64,000 bases of DNA. Origin: an uncultured Albidovulum sp. GTDB taxonomy: Bacteria; Pseudomonadota; Alphaproteobacteria; Rhodobacterales; Rhodobacteraceae. Both the position numbers and the translations under genes were made by a program. The stretch covers positions 1 to 64,000 of the forward strand of contig CAJYAD010000009.1 of the NCBI GenBank assembly GCA_913064775.1. Reading direction: 5' to 3'. Each line of letters starts with the position of its first letter. The first letter of the stretch is position 1. A model generated the notes under the pieces. The model saw nothing but the letters and a program-made list of their open reading frames with translations. It did not search any database and had not been told where the DNA came from. Below, one piece after another: positions 1-8,732 of the stretch.

Positions 1-522
1 GTCGTCGTTGCTTGGCTGTGAAGCTTGATCAGCATCTCGCTCTCCCGTCCCGCGCCTCGGTCAGAACCCAGCGTGCCATGAAAAGCGCTGATCGACGAGG
101 GGCTATGTGATCATCCGGGATGGAACAGATATATCCCGCCGGGGGCGGTGGATATCGCGAAACCAGGGCACCGGCTTGGAATCGTCGCCCCTTCCGGCCA
201 ATTCGGATCTGCGCGTGGCGCGTTTCCCGCCACGGTCCGTGCGGCGGTCGTCTTCTGCGCCAAGCGGTTTCACATTTAGTCAGCAAGTCTCGCAGACCGA
301 TTCGAATCGGTCCGCGTTGCGATCGGCGCGAAAGAGTGTTTCCGGATTTCGCACAATATCTGAATTTTGGGATCTTCTAATCGCATTGGATTACAGCACT
401 ACACCTATAAATTGTAATCGCCACCAAAAATCCGAAATGACTCACGCCGGCGTGATCGGGGCGGTAAGGTGACAGGAAGATGGCAAGATTGTGTCATTCA
501 GATTATCTGAGAGATTTAAGCG
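1..522. other. Leading intergenic region, no gene recognised
   Basis: No reading frame here has convincing codon use or a family I recognise. The last 200 bases are AT-richer than the surroundings and should contain the promoter of the VPLPA-CTERM gene that starts at 523. A perfect 14-base palindrome lies at 442-455 and is listed separately. Confidence 0.5.
442..455. promoter_or_regulatory. 14-bp palindrome upstream of VPLPA-CTERM gene
   Basis: TCACGCCGGCGTGA is a perfect inverted repeat about 67 bases before the start codon at 523. Its symmetry and place fit an operator for a dimeric regulator. No regulator is known for it, so this is inference from position only. Confidence 0.3.
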
Positions 523-1125
523 ATGACTAATTTTCAGACTCTCGCATTCGCGGTAGTATTTGGTTGCCTGGCGAATGCGTCTCAAGCCGCTGTGGTATAT
601 TACAATACCTATGCGACGGGTGAAGACCTCGGGTCGACCAATTTAGCCCAGGTCGAGTTGACCGACAGCGGTTCGGACATGATCTTCAAGATCACCGACA
701 CGCTGTCGGCCTACCCGTCCAGCTTCATCAACACCCTGGGGCTGGATTACACCGGGTCGTCGCTGCTTTCGCTTAGCTTCGGCAATTATTCCGGCGTGAC
801 GCCCCTGTCTTTAACGCTTGACGGCACGCCGCCGCCGGGCAACCCCTACAACCTTGTCATCGCGTGGAACACCAGCAACGCGGTTGGTGGGGTCTATCGG
901 CTGAATCCCGGTGAATATTCGGGCTTCACTATCTACAACGCCAACATTTCCGATTTCGATTTCTCGAACGGGGCGACGCAGATCCATGTGAACGCCACGG
1001 CGAACGGCAATTCGACGAAATACACCACACCTGTTGCGCCGGTTCCGCTGCCGGCAACCGGCCTGCTGATGATCGGCGGCCTTGCAGGCCTTGCCGCCTT
1101 GAAGCGGCGGCGCAAGCCGGCCTGA
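523..1125 (+). CDS. VPLPA-CTERM sorting domain-containing protein
   Basis: A 200-residue exported protein that should be processed by the exosortase at 6648. It begins with a Sec signal peptide (about residues 1-22, ending in ASQA). The middle is Ser/Thr/Asn-rich and of unknown fold. The C-terminus is a classic tripartite sorting signal: VPLPA at 174-178, a hydrophobic helix, then KRRRK. These parts are seen directly; that VPLPA-CTERM tails are recognised by XrtD-type exosortases is family knowledge. It stands alone, with a strong hairpin behind it at 1150-1172 separating it from the convergent outer-membrane efflux gene. Its specific role at the surface is unknown. The start at 523 is preceded by GAGAG. 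Confidence 0.85.
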   Translation: MTNFQTLAFAVVFGCLANASQAAVVYYNTYATGEDLGSTNLAQVELTDSGSDMIFKITDTLSAYPSSFINTLGLDYTGSSLLSLSFGNYSGVTPLSLTLDGTPPPGNPYNLVIAWNTSNAVGGVYRLNPGEYSGFTIYNANISDFDFSNGATQIHVNATANGNSTKYTTPVAPVPLPATGLLMIGGLAGLAALKRRRKPA

Positions 1126-1149
1126 ACGGCCCGGACCTGATCTTAGATG

Positions 1150-1180
1150 ACGCCCGGCCACGCGCCGGGCGTTGTCATTT
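1150..1180. terminator. Bidirectional hairpin terminator between convergent genes
   Basis: The arms ACGCCCGGC (1150-1158) and GCCGGGCGT (1164-1172) form a perfect 9-bp stem with a 5-base loop, followed by a T-rich stretch. It lies between the stop codons of the genes at 523-1125 (+) and 1175-2554 (-). Confidence 0.7.
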
Positions 1181-2554
1181 GGCCCGGACGTCCTGCCCCG
1201 TTCCCAGCCCAAGCGCCACATGCAGGGAGATGAAATCCGTCGCATAGGCGCGCCGCGTCTGGGCAAGGCTGGAGCGCGCATCCGCGATCGCGCGCTCGCG
1301 GTCCAGAAGATCCAGAACCGTCACGTCGCCATGGCTGTCCAGCAATTCGCGCGAAAGCGTCAGCGCCTCGGTGTTCAGCGACACCGCATAGGACGCCATC
1401 GCCACCGCCCGGCGCGAGGCCGAGACCGAGGCCAGAGCGGTCGAGACCTGCTCGACCCCCGACAGCACCGCCAACCGCCACGCCTGATAGGCCTGATCCG
1501 CCCGTGCCTGCGCCACATTCACATTGGCCGCCAGTCCTGGCTGGTTGAACAGCGGCAGAACCAGACCCGCACCCAAGGATTGGCTGCCTTTCAAGGCGCC
1601 GTCGAAGGGGGCGACGATCTGCCCGGACAAGGTCAACGAGGGATAACGTGCGGCCTCGGCTACGTTCACGTCGCTTACCGCCGCCGCGTAATTGCGTTCG
1701 GCCTGGCGGATATCGGGGCGGCGGCGCACCAGATCGGCGGGTACCCCCAGCGCGGCCTGACCCCGGGGCAGGGGCTGCGTGCCAACACCGCGCAAGTCGA
1801 TGTTCAGCGCCCCTGCCGGCACCCCGAGCAGCGTGGCGATCCGCGACGACTGCTTTACGATCTGGGCACTGATCTGCGGGATCTGGGTCTCTGTCTGGGC
1901 GATCAAGGCCTGGCTGCGCAGCTTGTCCAGCTTGGTTGCGGACCCTGCGGACAAGAGCGTCTCGATCCCGTGCAGGGTGCGCCGACGCGAGGCCAGATCG
2001 CTGTATTGCTGACGCAGACTCGCCTGATAGAAACGCAGGTCGATATAGTCCTGCGCAAGGTTCTGAAGCAGCGTCAGCCGTGCGTTCTGCACCCCGTAGC
2101 CCGCCGCCTGCAGGCGCTCCATCGCCGCCTCGGCCCGCGACCGTGCCCCGGGGGAAAGCGAAAGCCCCAGCGCGCCGGCCGTCTCATCCACGCTGGTCCC
2201 GCTGCCCTTTTGCACCGACAGGTTCAGATTGCCCGCGACCGTGTTGCCAGCGCTGCGCGACAATGCCTCGGCCTCGGCCAGACGTGCCTTGGCCTGCGCC
2301 ATCGTCACGCTATCGGACAAACCGCGGGCGATCAGCTGGTTCAACACCGGGTCATGGAAGCTCTTCCACCAATCCTGCTGGTCGGCGGGAACCACGGGCA
2401 AGGGGGCCAGACGCGCGTAGCGGTCCGGCAGTTGCATTGTCGGGCTGTGATAGACCTGCCCGATCGAACAGGCCGAAAGGGCGACCACCAGCGGGCCTAC
2501 GCGCGTCAGCGCGGCCACGGGGCCCCCGCCCCATCGCGAAATCCGTCGTTCCAT
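1175..2554 (-). CDS. Outer-membrane efflux lipoprotein, NodT/TolC family
   Basis: A 459-residue outer-membrane channel of the TolC/NodT type. It has a lipoprotein signal with the acylated cysteine at residue 29 (LSAC), then the NodT hallmark YHSP, and the internally repeated alpha-helical hairpins of the efflux family. The segment LVRRRPDIRQAER near the middle is typical. The two genes upstream on the same strand encode the adaptor and ABC subunits of a type I secretion system, so the likely role is the outer-membrane exit for that system. Type I systems more often pair with classical TolC than with NodT-type lipoproteins, so an RND-type partner elsewhere is an alternative. The 213-base gap to the adaptor gene suggests its own promoter. 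Confidence 0.85.
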   Translation of the reverse strand: MERRISRWGGGPVAALTRVGPLVVALSACSIGQVYHSPTMQLPDRYARLAPLPVVPADQQDWWKSFHDPVLNQLIARGLSDSVTMAQAKARLAEAEALSRSAGNTVAGNLNLSVQKGSGTSVDETAGALGLSLSPGARSRAEAAMERLQAAGYGVQNARLTLLQNLAQDYIDLRFYQASLRQQYSDLASRRRTLHGIETLLSAGSATKLDKLRSQALIAQTETQIPQISAQIVKQSSRIATLLGVPAGALNIDLRGVGTQPLPRGQAALGVPADLVRRRPDIRQAERNYAAAVSDVNVAEAARYPSLTLSGQIVAPFDGALKGSQSLGAGLVLPLFNQPGLAANVNVAQARADQAYQAWRLAVLSGVEQVSTALASVSASRRAVAMASYAVSLNTEALTLSRELLDSHGDVTVLDLLDRERAIADARSSLAQTRRAYATDFISLHVALGLGTGQDVRAK

Positions 2555-2767
2555 TGTCCTGCCCCGGCCGTTTTCGGCTCTCGGTTTCGTGCCTCACCGC
2601 CATTCGTGGCGGATGGTAACAAATATGTTATCCGATTTTTCCCAAAATTTGCAGTGTTTTGTCGCGTGGCTGCCAAGAGACCGCCGCCGGGGTGATGCGA
2701 ATGCCACGCCACGCAAAGGGGGCACCCCGCCACCCCGTGCCACCCCGTGCCGTTCGACAAAAGGCGC
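2555..2767 (-). promoter_or_regulatory. AT-rich gap, likely promoter of the NodT-family gene
   Basis: The stretch around 2615-2665 is much richer in A and T than the flanks and sits directly upstream of the start at 2554. No -35/-10 pair can be assigned with confidence. It also contains the adaptor gene's end region with a short direct repeat (GCCACCCCGT twice, about 2727-2746). Confidence 0.35.
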
Positions 2768-4567
2768 CTACTCGCGGAATGCCTTGTCGAAATAGACCAC
2801 CAGCGGATGCAGAAGATAGGCCATCGGACTGCGCGATCCGGTCTCGATGAAGGCTTCGGCGGGCATGCCCGGCACCAGTTTCTGACCCGGTTCCAGCTTG
2901 GCCAGCCCCGCCTTGTCGGGCTCGATCGTCGCGGCGTAGTAGCTTTGATGGGTGGTCGGGTCGGTCAGCACATCGGCCGAGATGCGGGTCAGCTTTCCCT
3001 CGATCGGAGCCGAGGTGCGCTGATCGAAAGCCGGAAAGCGAAGCGAGACTTTCTGTCCCAGATGGATGTCGTCGATATGGGTTCCGTCGACGCGGGCCTG
3101 TACCACCAGGGGCTGATTTTGCGGGATGATATACATCAAAGGAGCGGCCGGCTGCACCACAGAATTCACAGCGAAGACCTTGGAATCATAGACAATTCCA
3201 GACACTGGCGCGCGGATTGCCAGACGTGACAGCGTGTCCTTCAGCGACAGGCGCTTCTCCGACAGCTCGACCTCCTTGTACTGGATGTCGCGCAGTTGGC
3301 TCATCGCCTCTTCGCGCCGCTTGGTAGTCAGTTGCAGCTTTTGAATTTCGTTCGCGGCGATCTGGCCCTTGAGATCGGCGATCTTGGCCTGCAACTGCGC
3401 CACCTGGGCCAGCAATATCTCGCGCTTGGTGCGCAGGTCCAGCACCCGCGAGCTTTGCGCAAGGCCCTGTTTCAGCAACGTCTGCTGATCGACCAGCGCG
3501 GTCTCGATCAACCCGGCCTGACGCCCGACCGAGGCCAGCTCAGCCTGGGTGCCACTGACCCGGTTGTTGACCTGCGCGTTCTGCTCGTCGATCAAGCCGA
3601 CCTGTTGGGTCAGCGCCTCAAGCCGCGCCTTGTACAGCGTCCGTTCGCTCTCCATCTGGCCGGCAAAGCCTGAATCACCGCGAACCCATTCCGGCAGGGT
3701 CCCGATCGAGGCCAGGTCCTTCAACCCGTCGCGTTCGGCGCGAAGGCGGGCCCGGCGCGCGGCCAGTTCGCGCAATTGCCCCTCGACGATCGCCAGTTCC
3801 GACCGGGTGCGGCTGCCGTCGAGCGTTAACAGAAGCTGCCCGGCCTTCACCCGGCTGCCATCCTGCACCAGGATCTTGCCGACCACACCGCCCTGCGGGT
3901 GTTGCACCACCTGCCGGTTCGATTCCACCTCGATCCGGCCCGGGGCGACGACCGCACCGGCGATGCGCGCCTGCACCGCCCAGAGGCCAAACCCGCCGAA
4001 CAAGATAGCCACCGCCAGCACACCGACCGCTGTCGGCCAAGCGGCGCCCCAGACCGGTTCGGGCGGCGCCGCGGCTTCCGGCTCTGGCAGGCGGCGCGGA
4101 GGTTGGCCCCGATCGCGCGGGGCGGGCGGCACACCGGCAGGCAAAGCCTTGGGGGGCTGTCGCCCCGCGCCTTGGCCCCCCGGGTCTTGGCCTTCGGTGG
4201 GTTGGCCTTCAGAGGACGGGCTCTGCGCGGATTGGCCTTCGGTGGATTGGCCTTCGGCTTCGGGCAAGGGGCCGGGCGCCGAGACGGAGGCAGCGGCCCC
4301 GGGCTTGGCCTCTTGCGCGGCCGGATCCTCGGCCCGGCCGGGCGCGCGGGCGTCCTGAATGCGGGCGCGCACTCCCTGTCCCGCGGCGGTCTCGGCCTGC
4401 GCCAGCTTGCGCGTTACGCGGTCGCCGACGCGGACGGCCTTGGGCAGCGCCTCTGGCCGGGCCTCTTTGGCAGAGTCTTCCGGGATGTCCGATTTGGGCG
4501 GCTCGCGCCGCTCCGCAGGCTTGTCCCCGCCATTGCTGCTGCCCCGGATCAGCCGAAATCGCGTCAT
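2768..4567 (-). CDS. HlyD-family type I secretion periplasmic adaptor
   Basis: A 599-residue membrane-fusion protein linking the inner-membrane ABC exporter to the outer-membrane channel. Residues about 1-170 are a charged, Pro/Glu/Gln/Gly-rich cytoplasmic region of low complexity with repeated EGQ units. One membrane helix follows (about 178-200), then a lipoyl-like half (VVAPGRIEVESNRQVVQHP), a long coiled coil (about 255-430), the second lipoyl half (IRAPVSGIVYDSKV) and a beta-barrel C-terminus ending VYFDKAFRE, typical of the HlyD/PrtE group. Family members are usually 430-480 residues, so the N-terminal extension is unusual. The start overlaps the ABC gene's stop by the ATGA arrangement, indicating translational coupling. 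Confidence 0.92.
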   Translation of the reverse strand: MTRFRLIRGSSNGGDKPAERREPPKSDIPEDSAKEARPEALPKAVRVGDRVTRKLAQAETAAGQGVRARIQDARAPGRAEDPAAQEAKPGAAASVSAPGPLPEAEGQSTEGQSAQSPSSEGQPTEGQDPGGQGAGRQPPKALPAGVPPAPRDRGQPPRRLPEPEAAAPPEPVWGAAWPTAVGVLAVAILFGGFGLWAVQARIAGAVVAPGRIEVESNRQVVQHPQGGVVGKILVQDGSRVKAGQLLLTLDGSRTRSELAIVEGQLRELAARRARLRAERDGLKDLASIGTLPEWVRGDSGFAGQMESERTLYKARLEALTQQVGLIDEQNAQVNNRVSGTQAELASVGRQAGLIETALVDQQTLLKQGLAQSSRVLDLRTKREILLAQVAQLQAKIADLKGQIAANEIQKLQLTTKRREEAMSQLRDIQYKEVELSEKRLSLKDTLSRLAIRAPVSGIVYDSKVFAVNSVVQPAAPLMYIIPQNQPLVVQARVDGTHIDDIHLGQKVSLRFPAFDQRTSAPIEGKLTRISADVLTDPTTHQSYYAATIEPDKAGLAKLEPGQKLVPGMPAEAFIETGSRSPMAYLLHPLVVYFDKAFRE

Positions 4568-6348
4568 TCCACGCCCCCCTGCGCACGCGATGCGGCCTGC
4601 ACCGTCGCCTGAACGACAGACGCGTTCTGCAACACCTTGGACAGCACCTCGTCGCGCGGACCTGCCGCCTTGATCTGCCCGCCCTCCATCACCAGAAGCA
4701 CGTCGCAGGCGACGATCGCCATCGGACGATGCGTCATGATGATGACCGCCCGGCCCTCTTCCTTGGCCTGCACCACGGCGCGGTTCAGCGCCTCGGATCC
4801 GTCGGAATCGAGGGCCGAGTTCGGCTCATCCAGCAACAGAAGCTGGGGATTGCCGTAAAGGGCGCGGGCCAGCGCGATCCGCTGGCATTGCCCCCCCGAC
4901 AGGCGGCTTCCGTTGCCGTCAAGCCGGGTGCCGTAGCCCTCGGGCAATTTCAGGATCATCTCATGGGCATTGGCCCGCGTGGCGGCCTCGATCACGGCTT
5001 CCGAGTCCGGGTTGATCGCCATGCGCGCGATATTTTCGGCCACGGTCCCCGTGAACAGTGTCACATACTGCGGCAGATAGCCGATATGGCGCCCCAGGTC
5101 TTCGGGTTCGTACTGGTCCAGCGTGGCGCCGCCCAGCCGGATCTCGCCCGATGCCGGGGGCCAATAGCCCAGCAGCGCGCGCGCCAGCGTCGACTTGCCC
5201 ATACCGCTGGCGCCGATCACCGCCAACGCCTGACCCGGCATGATCGAGAAGGAGATATTCGTGATCAGCGGCGCGCGGCGTCCCGGCGCCACCACCGACA
5301 GCCCGCGCACGTCCAGCCGCGCCTCGGGCACCGGCAGTCGGGTCAGCTTGGGGAAGACCGGCGTCGCGGCAAGGTATCGCCCGAGCGAGACCCAGGCGGT
5401 GCGCGCCTTTTGCAGCATCGGCCATTGTCCGATCGCCTGTTCCACCGGCGCCAGCGCCCGGCCCAGCATGATCGAACTGGCCACCATCGCGCCCGCGGTG
5501 ATCTGATTCTGCAGCACCAGATAGGCCCCAACCGCGAGCATCGTCGATTGCAGGTAGAGCCGGAAGGTCTTGGTCGCGGTGGTGAAGCTGCCTGTCCAGT
5601 CAGAGGCGGCAAGGGATTGGCGCAACGCCTCGCTGCGCTGGCCCAGCCAGCGTTGCTGGATCGTCCGCCGCATGCCCTGGGTCATCACCACCTCGGCGCC
5701 GCTACGCGCCTGTTCGGCGAAGTGATGGGCCTGGGCCTGGGCGCTTTGCGCCTCGCGCACCTTGCGCGCCGTCAGCAACTGGTTCGCGATGCCAATGGCC
5801 ACCAGCACCAGCCCGCCCGCCACCGCCGTCGCCCCCAGCAGCGGGTGAAAGATGAATATCGCCGCAATGAAAAGCGGCGACCAGGGAAGGTCCATCATCG
5901 CCAGCAGAACCGGCGAGGACAGCAGCCCCTGCACCGCGTCGATGTCGCGCAGCGCGCTGGTCGGGGCGGCGCGTTCCGAGGGGATCTGCGTGCGCCGCAG
6001 CGCCGCCTCGAAGACGCGGGCGTCCAGCGCGGTCTGGAACCGCGCGCCGACCCGGCCCATCAGCCGGCCGCGGGCATAATCGATCACCCCCATCAGCAGG
6101 AACAGCCCGGTGACCAGCAGGAAAAGCGCGGTCAGCGTCTCCATCGAGCGCGAGGCAAGCACCCGGTCGTAGACCTGCAGCATGAAGAGCGAGCCGGTGA
6201 GCATCAGCAGGTTGACGAAGATCGAAAAAACGAAGGCGGCAGCGATCAGCCTGCGGCCCCGCCCCCGGGCGGCTCTGAGTTCGGCAATCCCGGAGCGGGG
6301 TATCGATGTTGCTGTCGCCACTGTCTCGATGCCTTTTGAACCAGTCAT
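4564..6348 (-). CDS. Type I secretion ABC transporter, permease-ATPase (PrtD-like)
   Basis: A 594-residue fused exporter that powers one-step secretion of RTX-type proteins. The N-terminal membrane domain carries about six helices, beginning AAAFVFSIFVNLLMLTGS. The nucleotide-binding domain has Walker A GASGMGKST, signature LSGGQCQRIALA, Walker B LLLLDEPNSALD and a switch histidine in MTHRP. There is no C39 peptidase domain, which fits RTX substrates with an uncleaved C-terminal signal. The ATG at 6348 is preferred over the in-frame GTG at 6414 because the extension lacks family similarity, though the ribosome site is weak for both. It is coupled to the adaptor gene and divergent from the exosortase. 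The RTX protein at 8733 is the probable substrate. Confidence 0.92.
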   Translation of the reverse strand: MTGSKGIETVATATSIPRSGIAELRAARGRGRRLIAAAFVFSIFVNLLMLTGSLFMLQVYDRVLASRSMETLTALFLLVTGLFLLMGVIDYARGRLMGRVGARFQTALDARVFEAALRRTQIPSERAAPTSALRDIDAVQGLLSSPVLLAMMDLPWSPLFIAAIFIFHPLLGATAVAGGLVLVAIGIANQLLTARKVREAQSAQAQAHHFAEQARSGAEVVMTQGMRRTIQQRWLGQRSEALRQSLAASDWTGSFTTATKTFRLYLQSTMLAVGAYLVLQNQITAGAMVASSIMLGRALAPVEQAIGQWPMLQKARTAWVSLGRYLAATPVFPKLTRLPVPEARLDVRGLSVVAPGRRAPLITNISFSIMPGQALAVIGASGMGKSTLARALLGYWPPASGEIRLGGATLDQYEPEDLGRHIGYLPQYVTLFTGTVAENIARMAINPDSEAVIEAATRANAHEMILKLPEGYGTRLDGNGSRLSGGQCQRIALARALYGNPQLLLLDEPNSALDSDGSEALNRAVVQAKEEGRAVIIMTHRPMAIVACDVLLVMEGGQIKAAGPRDEVLSKVLQNASVVQATVQAASRAQGGVE

Positions 6349-6647
6349 TTCCGGTGGCGCAATTTTGTACCAACAAAGCCTAATTTCACGCAAAAGGGAA
6401 GAAAAACCCGCCACCCACCGCGCGGACCGGCGGGATCATGCAGCGCAAACCGGCGGTGGCCCGCCTACGGCCCCCGCCCGCGCCCTCGGTCGGAAGGCGG
6501 GGCCAGGCGGCCAGGCGTTTCCGTGGCCGGCCTTTCCAAATTGAGATTCGTACCCGCAGGTGCTAGGGTTCTTCATATTGATTATTTTTTCGACGCCACA
6601 TCAGGCGCCTTCCATGTTGCTTTATTCTTTTCAGAGGTCATCAGCCC
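6349..6647. promoter_or_regulatory. Divergent promoter region, type I secretion / exosortase
   Basis: About 300 bases separate two divergently transcribed operons. The exosortase-proximal half (about 6540-6635) is AT-rich, with a run of T at 6584-6589, and should hold the exosortase promoter. AGAGGT at 6632-6637 is the likely ribosome site for the GTG start at 6648. Confidence 0.5.
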
Positions 6648-8246
6648 GTGTCTCTAGCGAATGATTTTGTCCATCCGCCAACCGGCCTCGCGGCCTTCAG
6701 GGGATGGGGTATATTCTGGTTCATCGTCGCGGTCGTCGGCGCGGCCTTCTACTTTCAGACCGGGCTTGAAGCCCTGTTCCAGGCCTGGGGGACGCCGGAA
6801 TACAGCCACGGGCCGCTGATCCCGGTGCTGTCGCTCTTCCTTTTCCTGCGTCAGCTCAAAACCGTGCCGATCAACAATGCCCCGGTGACCGACCGCGTGC
6901 CGGGGGTGATGGTGCTGATCTTCGCCTTGCTGCTTGGCGGCGTCGGCCGGATGATCCAGATCCCCGATTTCGCGGCCTATGCGATCATCCTGTGGGTGGG
7001 GGGGCTAATCCTGCTCTCCTTCGGTTGGCGCGACGGGCGCCAGTTCTGGCCGCCGGTGCTGCATCTGGTCTACATGCTGCCGCTGCCGGGCGTCCTTTAT
7101 TACGGGCTGTCGACCTATCTGCAGGGTGTGTCTTCGGAACTGGGCGTGTGGATGCTGCGGCTGATCGACGTGCCGGTCTATCTGGAAGGCAACATCATCG
7201 ACCTCGGGGTCTACAAGCTGCAGGTGGCCGAGGCCTGTTCCGGGCTGCGCTATCTGTTCCCGATCCTGTCGTTTTCCTACATTTTCGCAGTGCTCTATCG
7301 CGGGCCGATGTGGCACAAGGCGATCCTTCTGGTGTCGGCGGTGCCGATCACGGTGTTCATGAACTCGGTTCGCATCGCAGTTGCCGGGGCCGTGGTTGAC
7401 CATTTCGGGCTTTCGTTCGTCGAGGGGGTCACCCACTTCATGGAAGGCTGGGTGATCTTCGTCACCTGCGTGCTGATCCTGTTTTCGCTGGCATGGCTGC
7501 TGTTGCGGCTGCATCCCGACAAGCCCAGCCTCGTCGGGGCGCTCGATCTGGAGACCGCGGGTCTGGGCCCGCAGTTCCGCCGGATCGGGCTGGTGCGTCC
7601 GTCGACCGCGCTGATCGGCATCGCCCTGCTGGTCGCCGCGCTGGCCGCGACCTGGCAGGCGATCCCGCCACGCCAGCTGTCGCAGGTCCAGCGAGAGCCC
7701 TTCTACCTGTTCCCGCGCCAGTTGGGCGACTGGTCGGTCGGCCAATCGGACCGCCTCTCGCCAGATATTGCGCGCATTCTGGCCGCGGACGATTACATCT
7801 CGGCCCCGCTGACGCGCCCCGGCACGGAGCAGTCCGTGGACCTGTTCATCGCCTGGTATCATAATCAGATGAAGGGCGGGACCCATTCGCCCACCGTCTG
7901 CCTGCCCGGTGCGGGATGGGAAATCGCCAGCCTGGAAACCATCAGCGTGTCCAAGGATCTTGGCCTGACCCGGCCCTTTACCCTGAAGCGGGCGATCATC
8001 CAGAAAGGGGTTGAGCGCATGCTGGTCTACTATTGGTATGACCAGCAGGGGATCAATACGGCCTCGTCCTATTATGCCAAGCTGACCTTGACCAAGGCCA
8101 AGGTTCTGACCGGGCGCAGCGACGGGGCGCTTGTGCGGCTGATCACGCCGATCGGATCGACCAATGACGTGGCACCGGCCGAAGCTCGGCTGCAAAGCGC
8201 GCTTCGGGCGGTGATCAAGCCGCTGTCACGCTTTGTGCCGAACTGA
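6648..8246 (+). CDS. xrtD: Exosortase XrtD with fused EpsI domain (VPLPA-CTERM specific)
   Basis: A 532-residue integral membrane cysteine protease/transpeptidase expected to cleave VPLPA-CTERM tails. About eight to nine helices fill residues 20-290. The exosortase catalytic residues are visible: Cys197 in AEACSGLR (with Arg201), Arg242 in MNSVRI, and His263 in VTHFMEG. After one further helix (about 320-335), residues 340-525 form an EpsI-like periplasmic domain with the motif GTHSPTVCLPG. Fusion of exosortase and EpsI is characteristic of the XrtD class. Four VPLPA-like proteins in this window (523, 16058, 24309, 50357) are candidate substrates. The start is GTG. It is followed by a 486-base non-coding region. 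Confidence 0.93.
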   Translation: MSLANDFVHPPTGLAAFRGWGIFWFIVAVVGAAFYFQTGLEALFQAWGTPEYSHGPLIPVLSLFLFLRQLKTVPINNAPVTDRVPGVMVLIFALLLGGVGRMIQIPDFAAYAIILWVGGLILLSFGWRDGRQFWPPVLHLVYMLPLPGVLYYGLSTYLQGVSSELGVWMLRLIDVPVYLEGNIIDLGVYKLQVAEACSGLRYLFPILSFSYIFAVLYRGPMWHKAILLVSAVPITVFMNSVRIAVAGAVVDHFGLSFVEGVTHFMEGWVIFVTCVLILFSLAWLLLRLHPDKPSLVGALDLETAGLGPQFRRIGLVRPSTALIGIALLVAALAATWQAIPPRQLSQVQREPFYLFPRQLGDWSVGQSDRLSPDIARILAADDYISAPLTRPGTEQSVDLFIAWYHNQMKGGTHSPTVCLPGAGWEIASLETISVSKDLGLTRPFTLKRAIIQKGVERMLVYYWYDQQGINTASSYYAKLTLTKAKVLTGRSDGALVRLITPIGSTNDVAPAEARLQSALRAVIKPLSRFVPN

Positions 8247-8732
8247 CCGGCGGCAGGGTGAACGACTGGAGACAAGGCCCGGCGCGATAGACGGCGGCGG
8301 GCGTTGGGTCCTTGGCGTGAAGCGCCCCGCATGGCCCGCGCGATGCGTTTCGACGACACGGACCCAATGCCGCCGACAGGTCGCGGCCGGTGGACGCGGC
8401 CCGTCTCTTGCCTTCCGAGGATTATCGGGAATGAGCGCGAATGGCGGCTTTGACCAACCACCCACAGGTTCAGATTCCTGCGCAGAACGGGGGCCAAGCG
8501 GTCCGCGCCCGGCGTTGGCTTTGACAATCTGCTACCAGTATTGGCGGTTTACTGCCGGGTTTACCTACCAGATATTGAGAATATTGCGCGATTGTGACAC
8601 CGATAAAACATTCCGTACCTTTCTAAGTCTTGCCGTTTTCAAGCCATCTGGTAGCCCGAATCTCACAGCTTTGTTACCTGCAGGGAAGCCCCTCGCATAT
8701 TGCGGGAGTAAGTAGAACGAGGCGGAGCGATA
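8247..8732. other. Long intergenic region upstream of the RTX gene
   Basis: No gene recognised. The first 270 bases are GC-rich and featureless to me. From about 8518 the sequence becomes AT-rich and carries three copies of a CTACCAG-type element: direct at 8532-8538 and 8565-8573, inverted (ATCTGGTAG) at 8646-8654. A ribosome site (GGCGGAG) precedes the start at 8733. This looks like a regulated promoter, but no -35/-10 can be fixed. Confidence 0.5.
8532..8654. repeat. Repeated CTACCAG elements in RTX promoter
   Basis: CTACCAG at 8532-8538, CTACCAGAT at 8565-8573 and its perfect inverse ATCTGGTAG at 8646-8654. The spacing of the two direct copies is 33 bases, about three helical turns. They may be binding sites for a transcription factor controlling the RTX gene. 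Confidence 0.35.

Noticed and set aside
29-472. Short frames in the first 500 bases
   Set aside because: Arg/Pro-rich, no ribosome sites, overlapping in several frames; nothing supports a gene.
1172-2695. A 507-residue plus-strand frame
   Set aside because: It is the mirror of the NodT-family gene, with Arg/Gln/His-rich composition typical of antisense frames in GC-rich DNA and no recognised domain.
4729-6339. A 536-residue plus-strand frame opposite the ABC exporter
   Set aside because: Arg/His/Gln-heavy composition and full overlap with an ABC exporter whose Walker and signature motifs are intact on the other strand.
8440-8495. A T-loop-like GGTTCAGATTCC suggesting a tRNA
   Set aside because: No acceptor stem, D-arm or anticodon arm can be folded around it.
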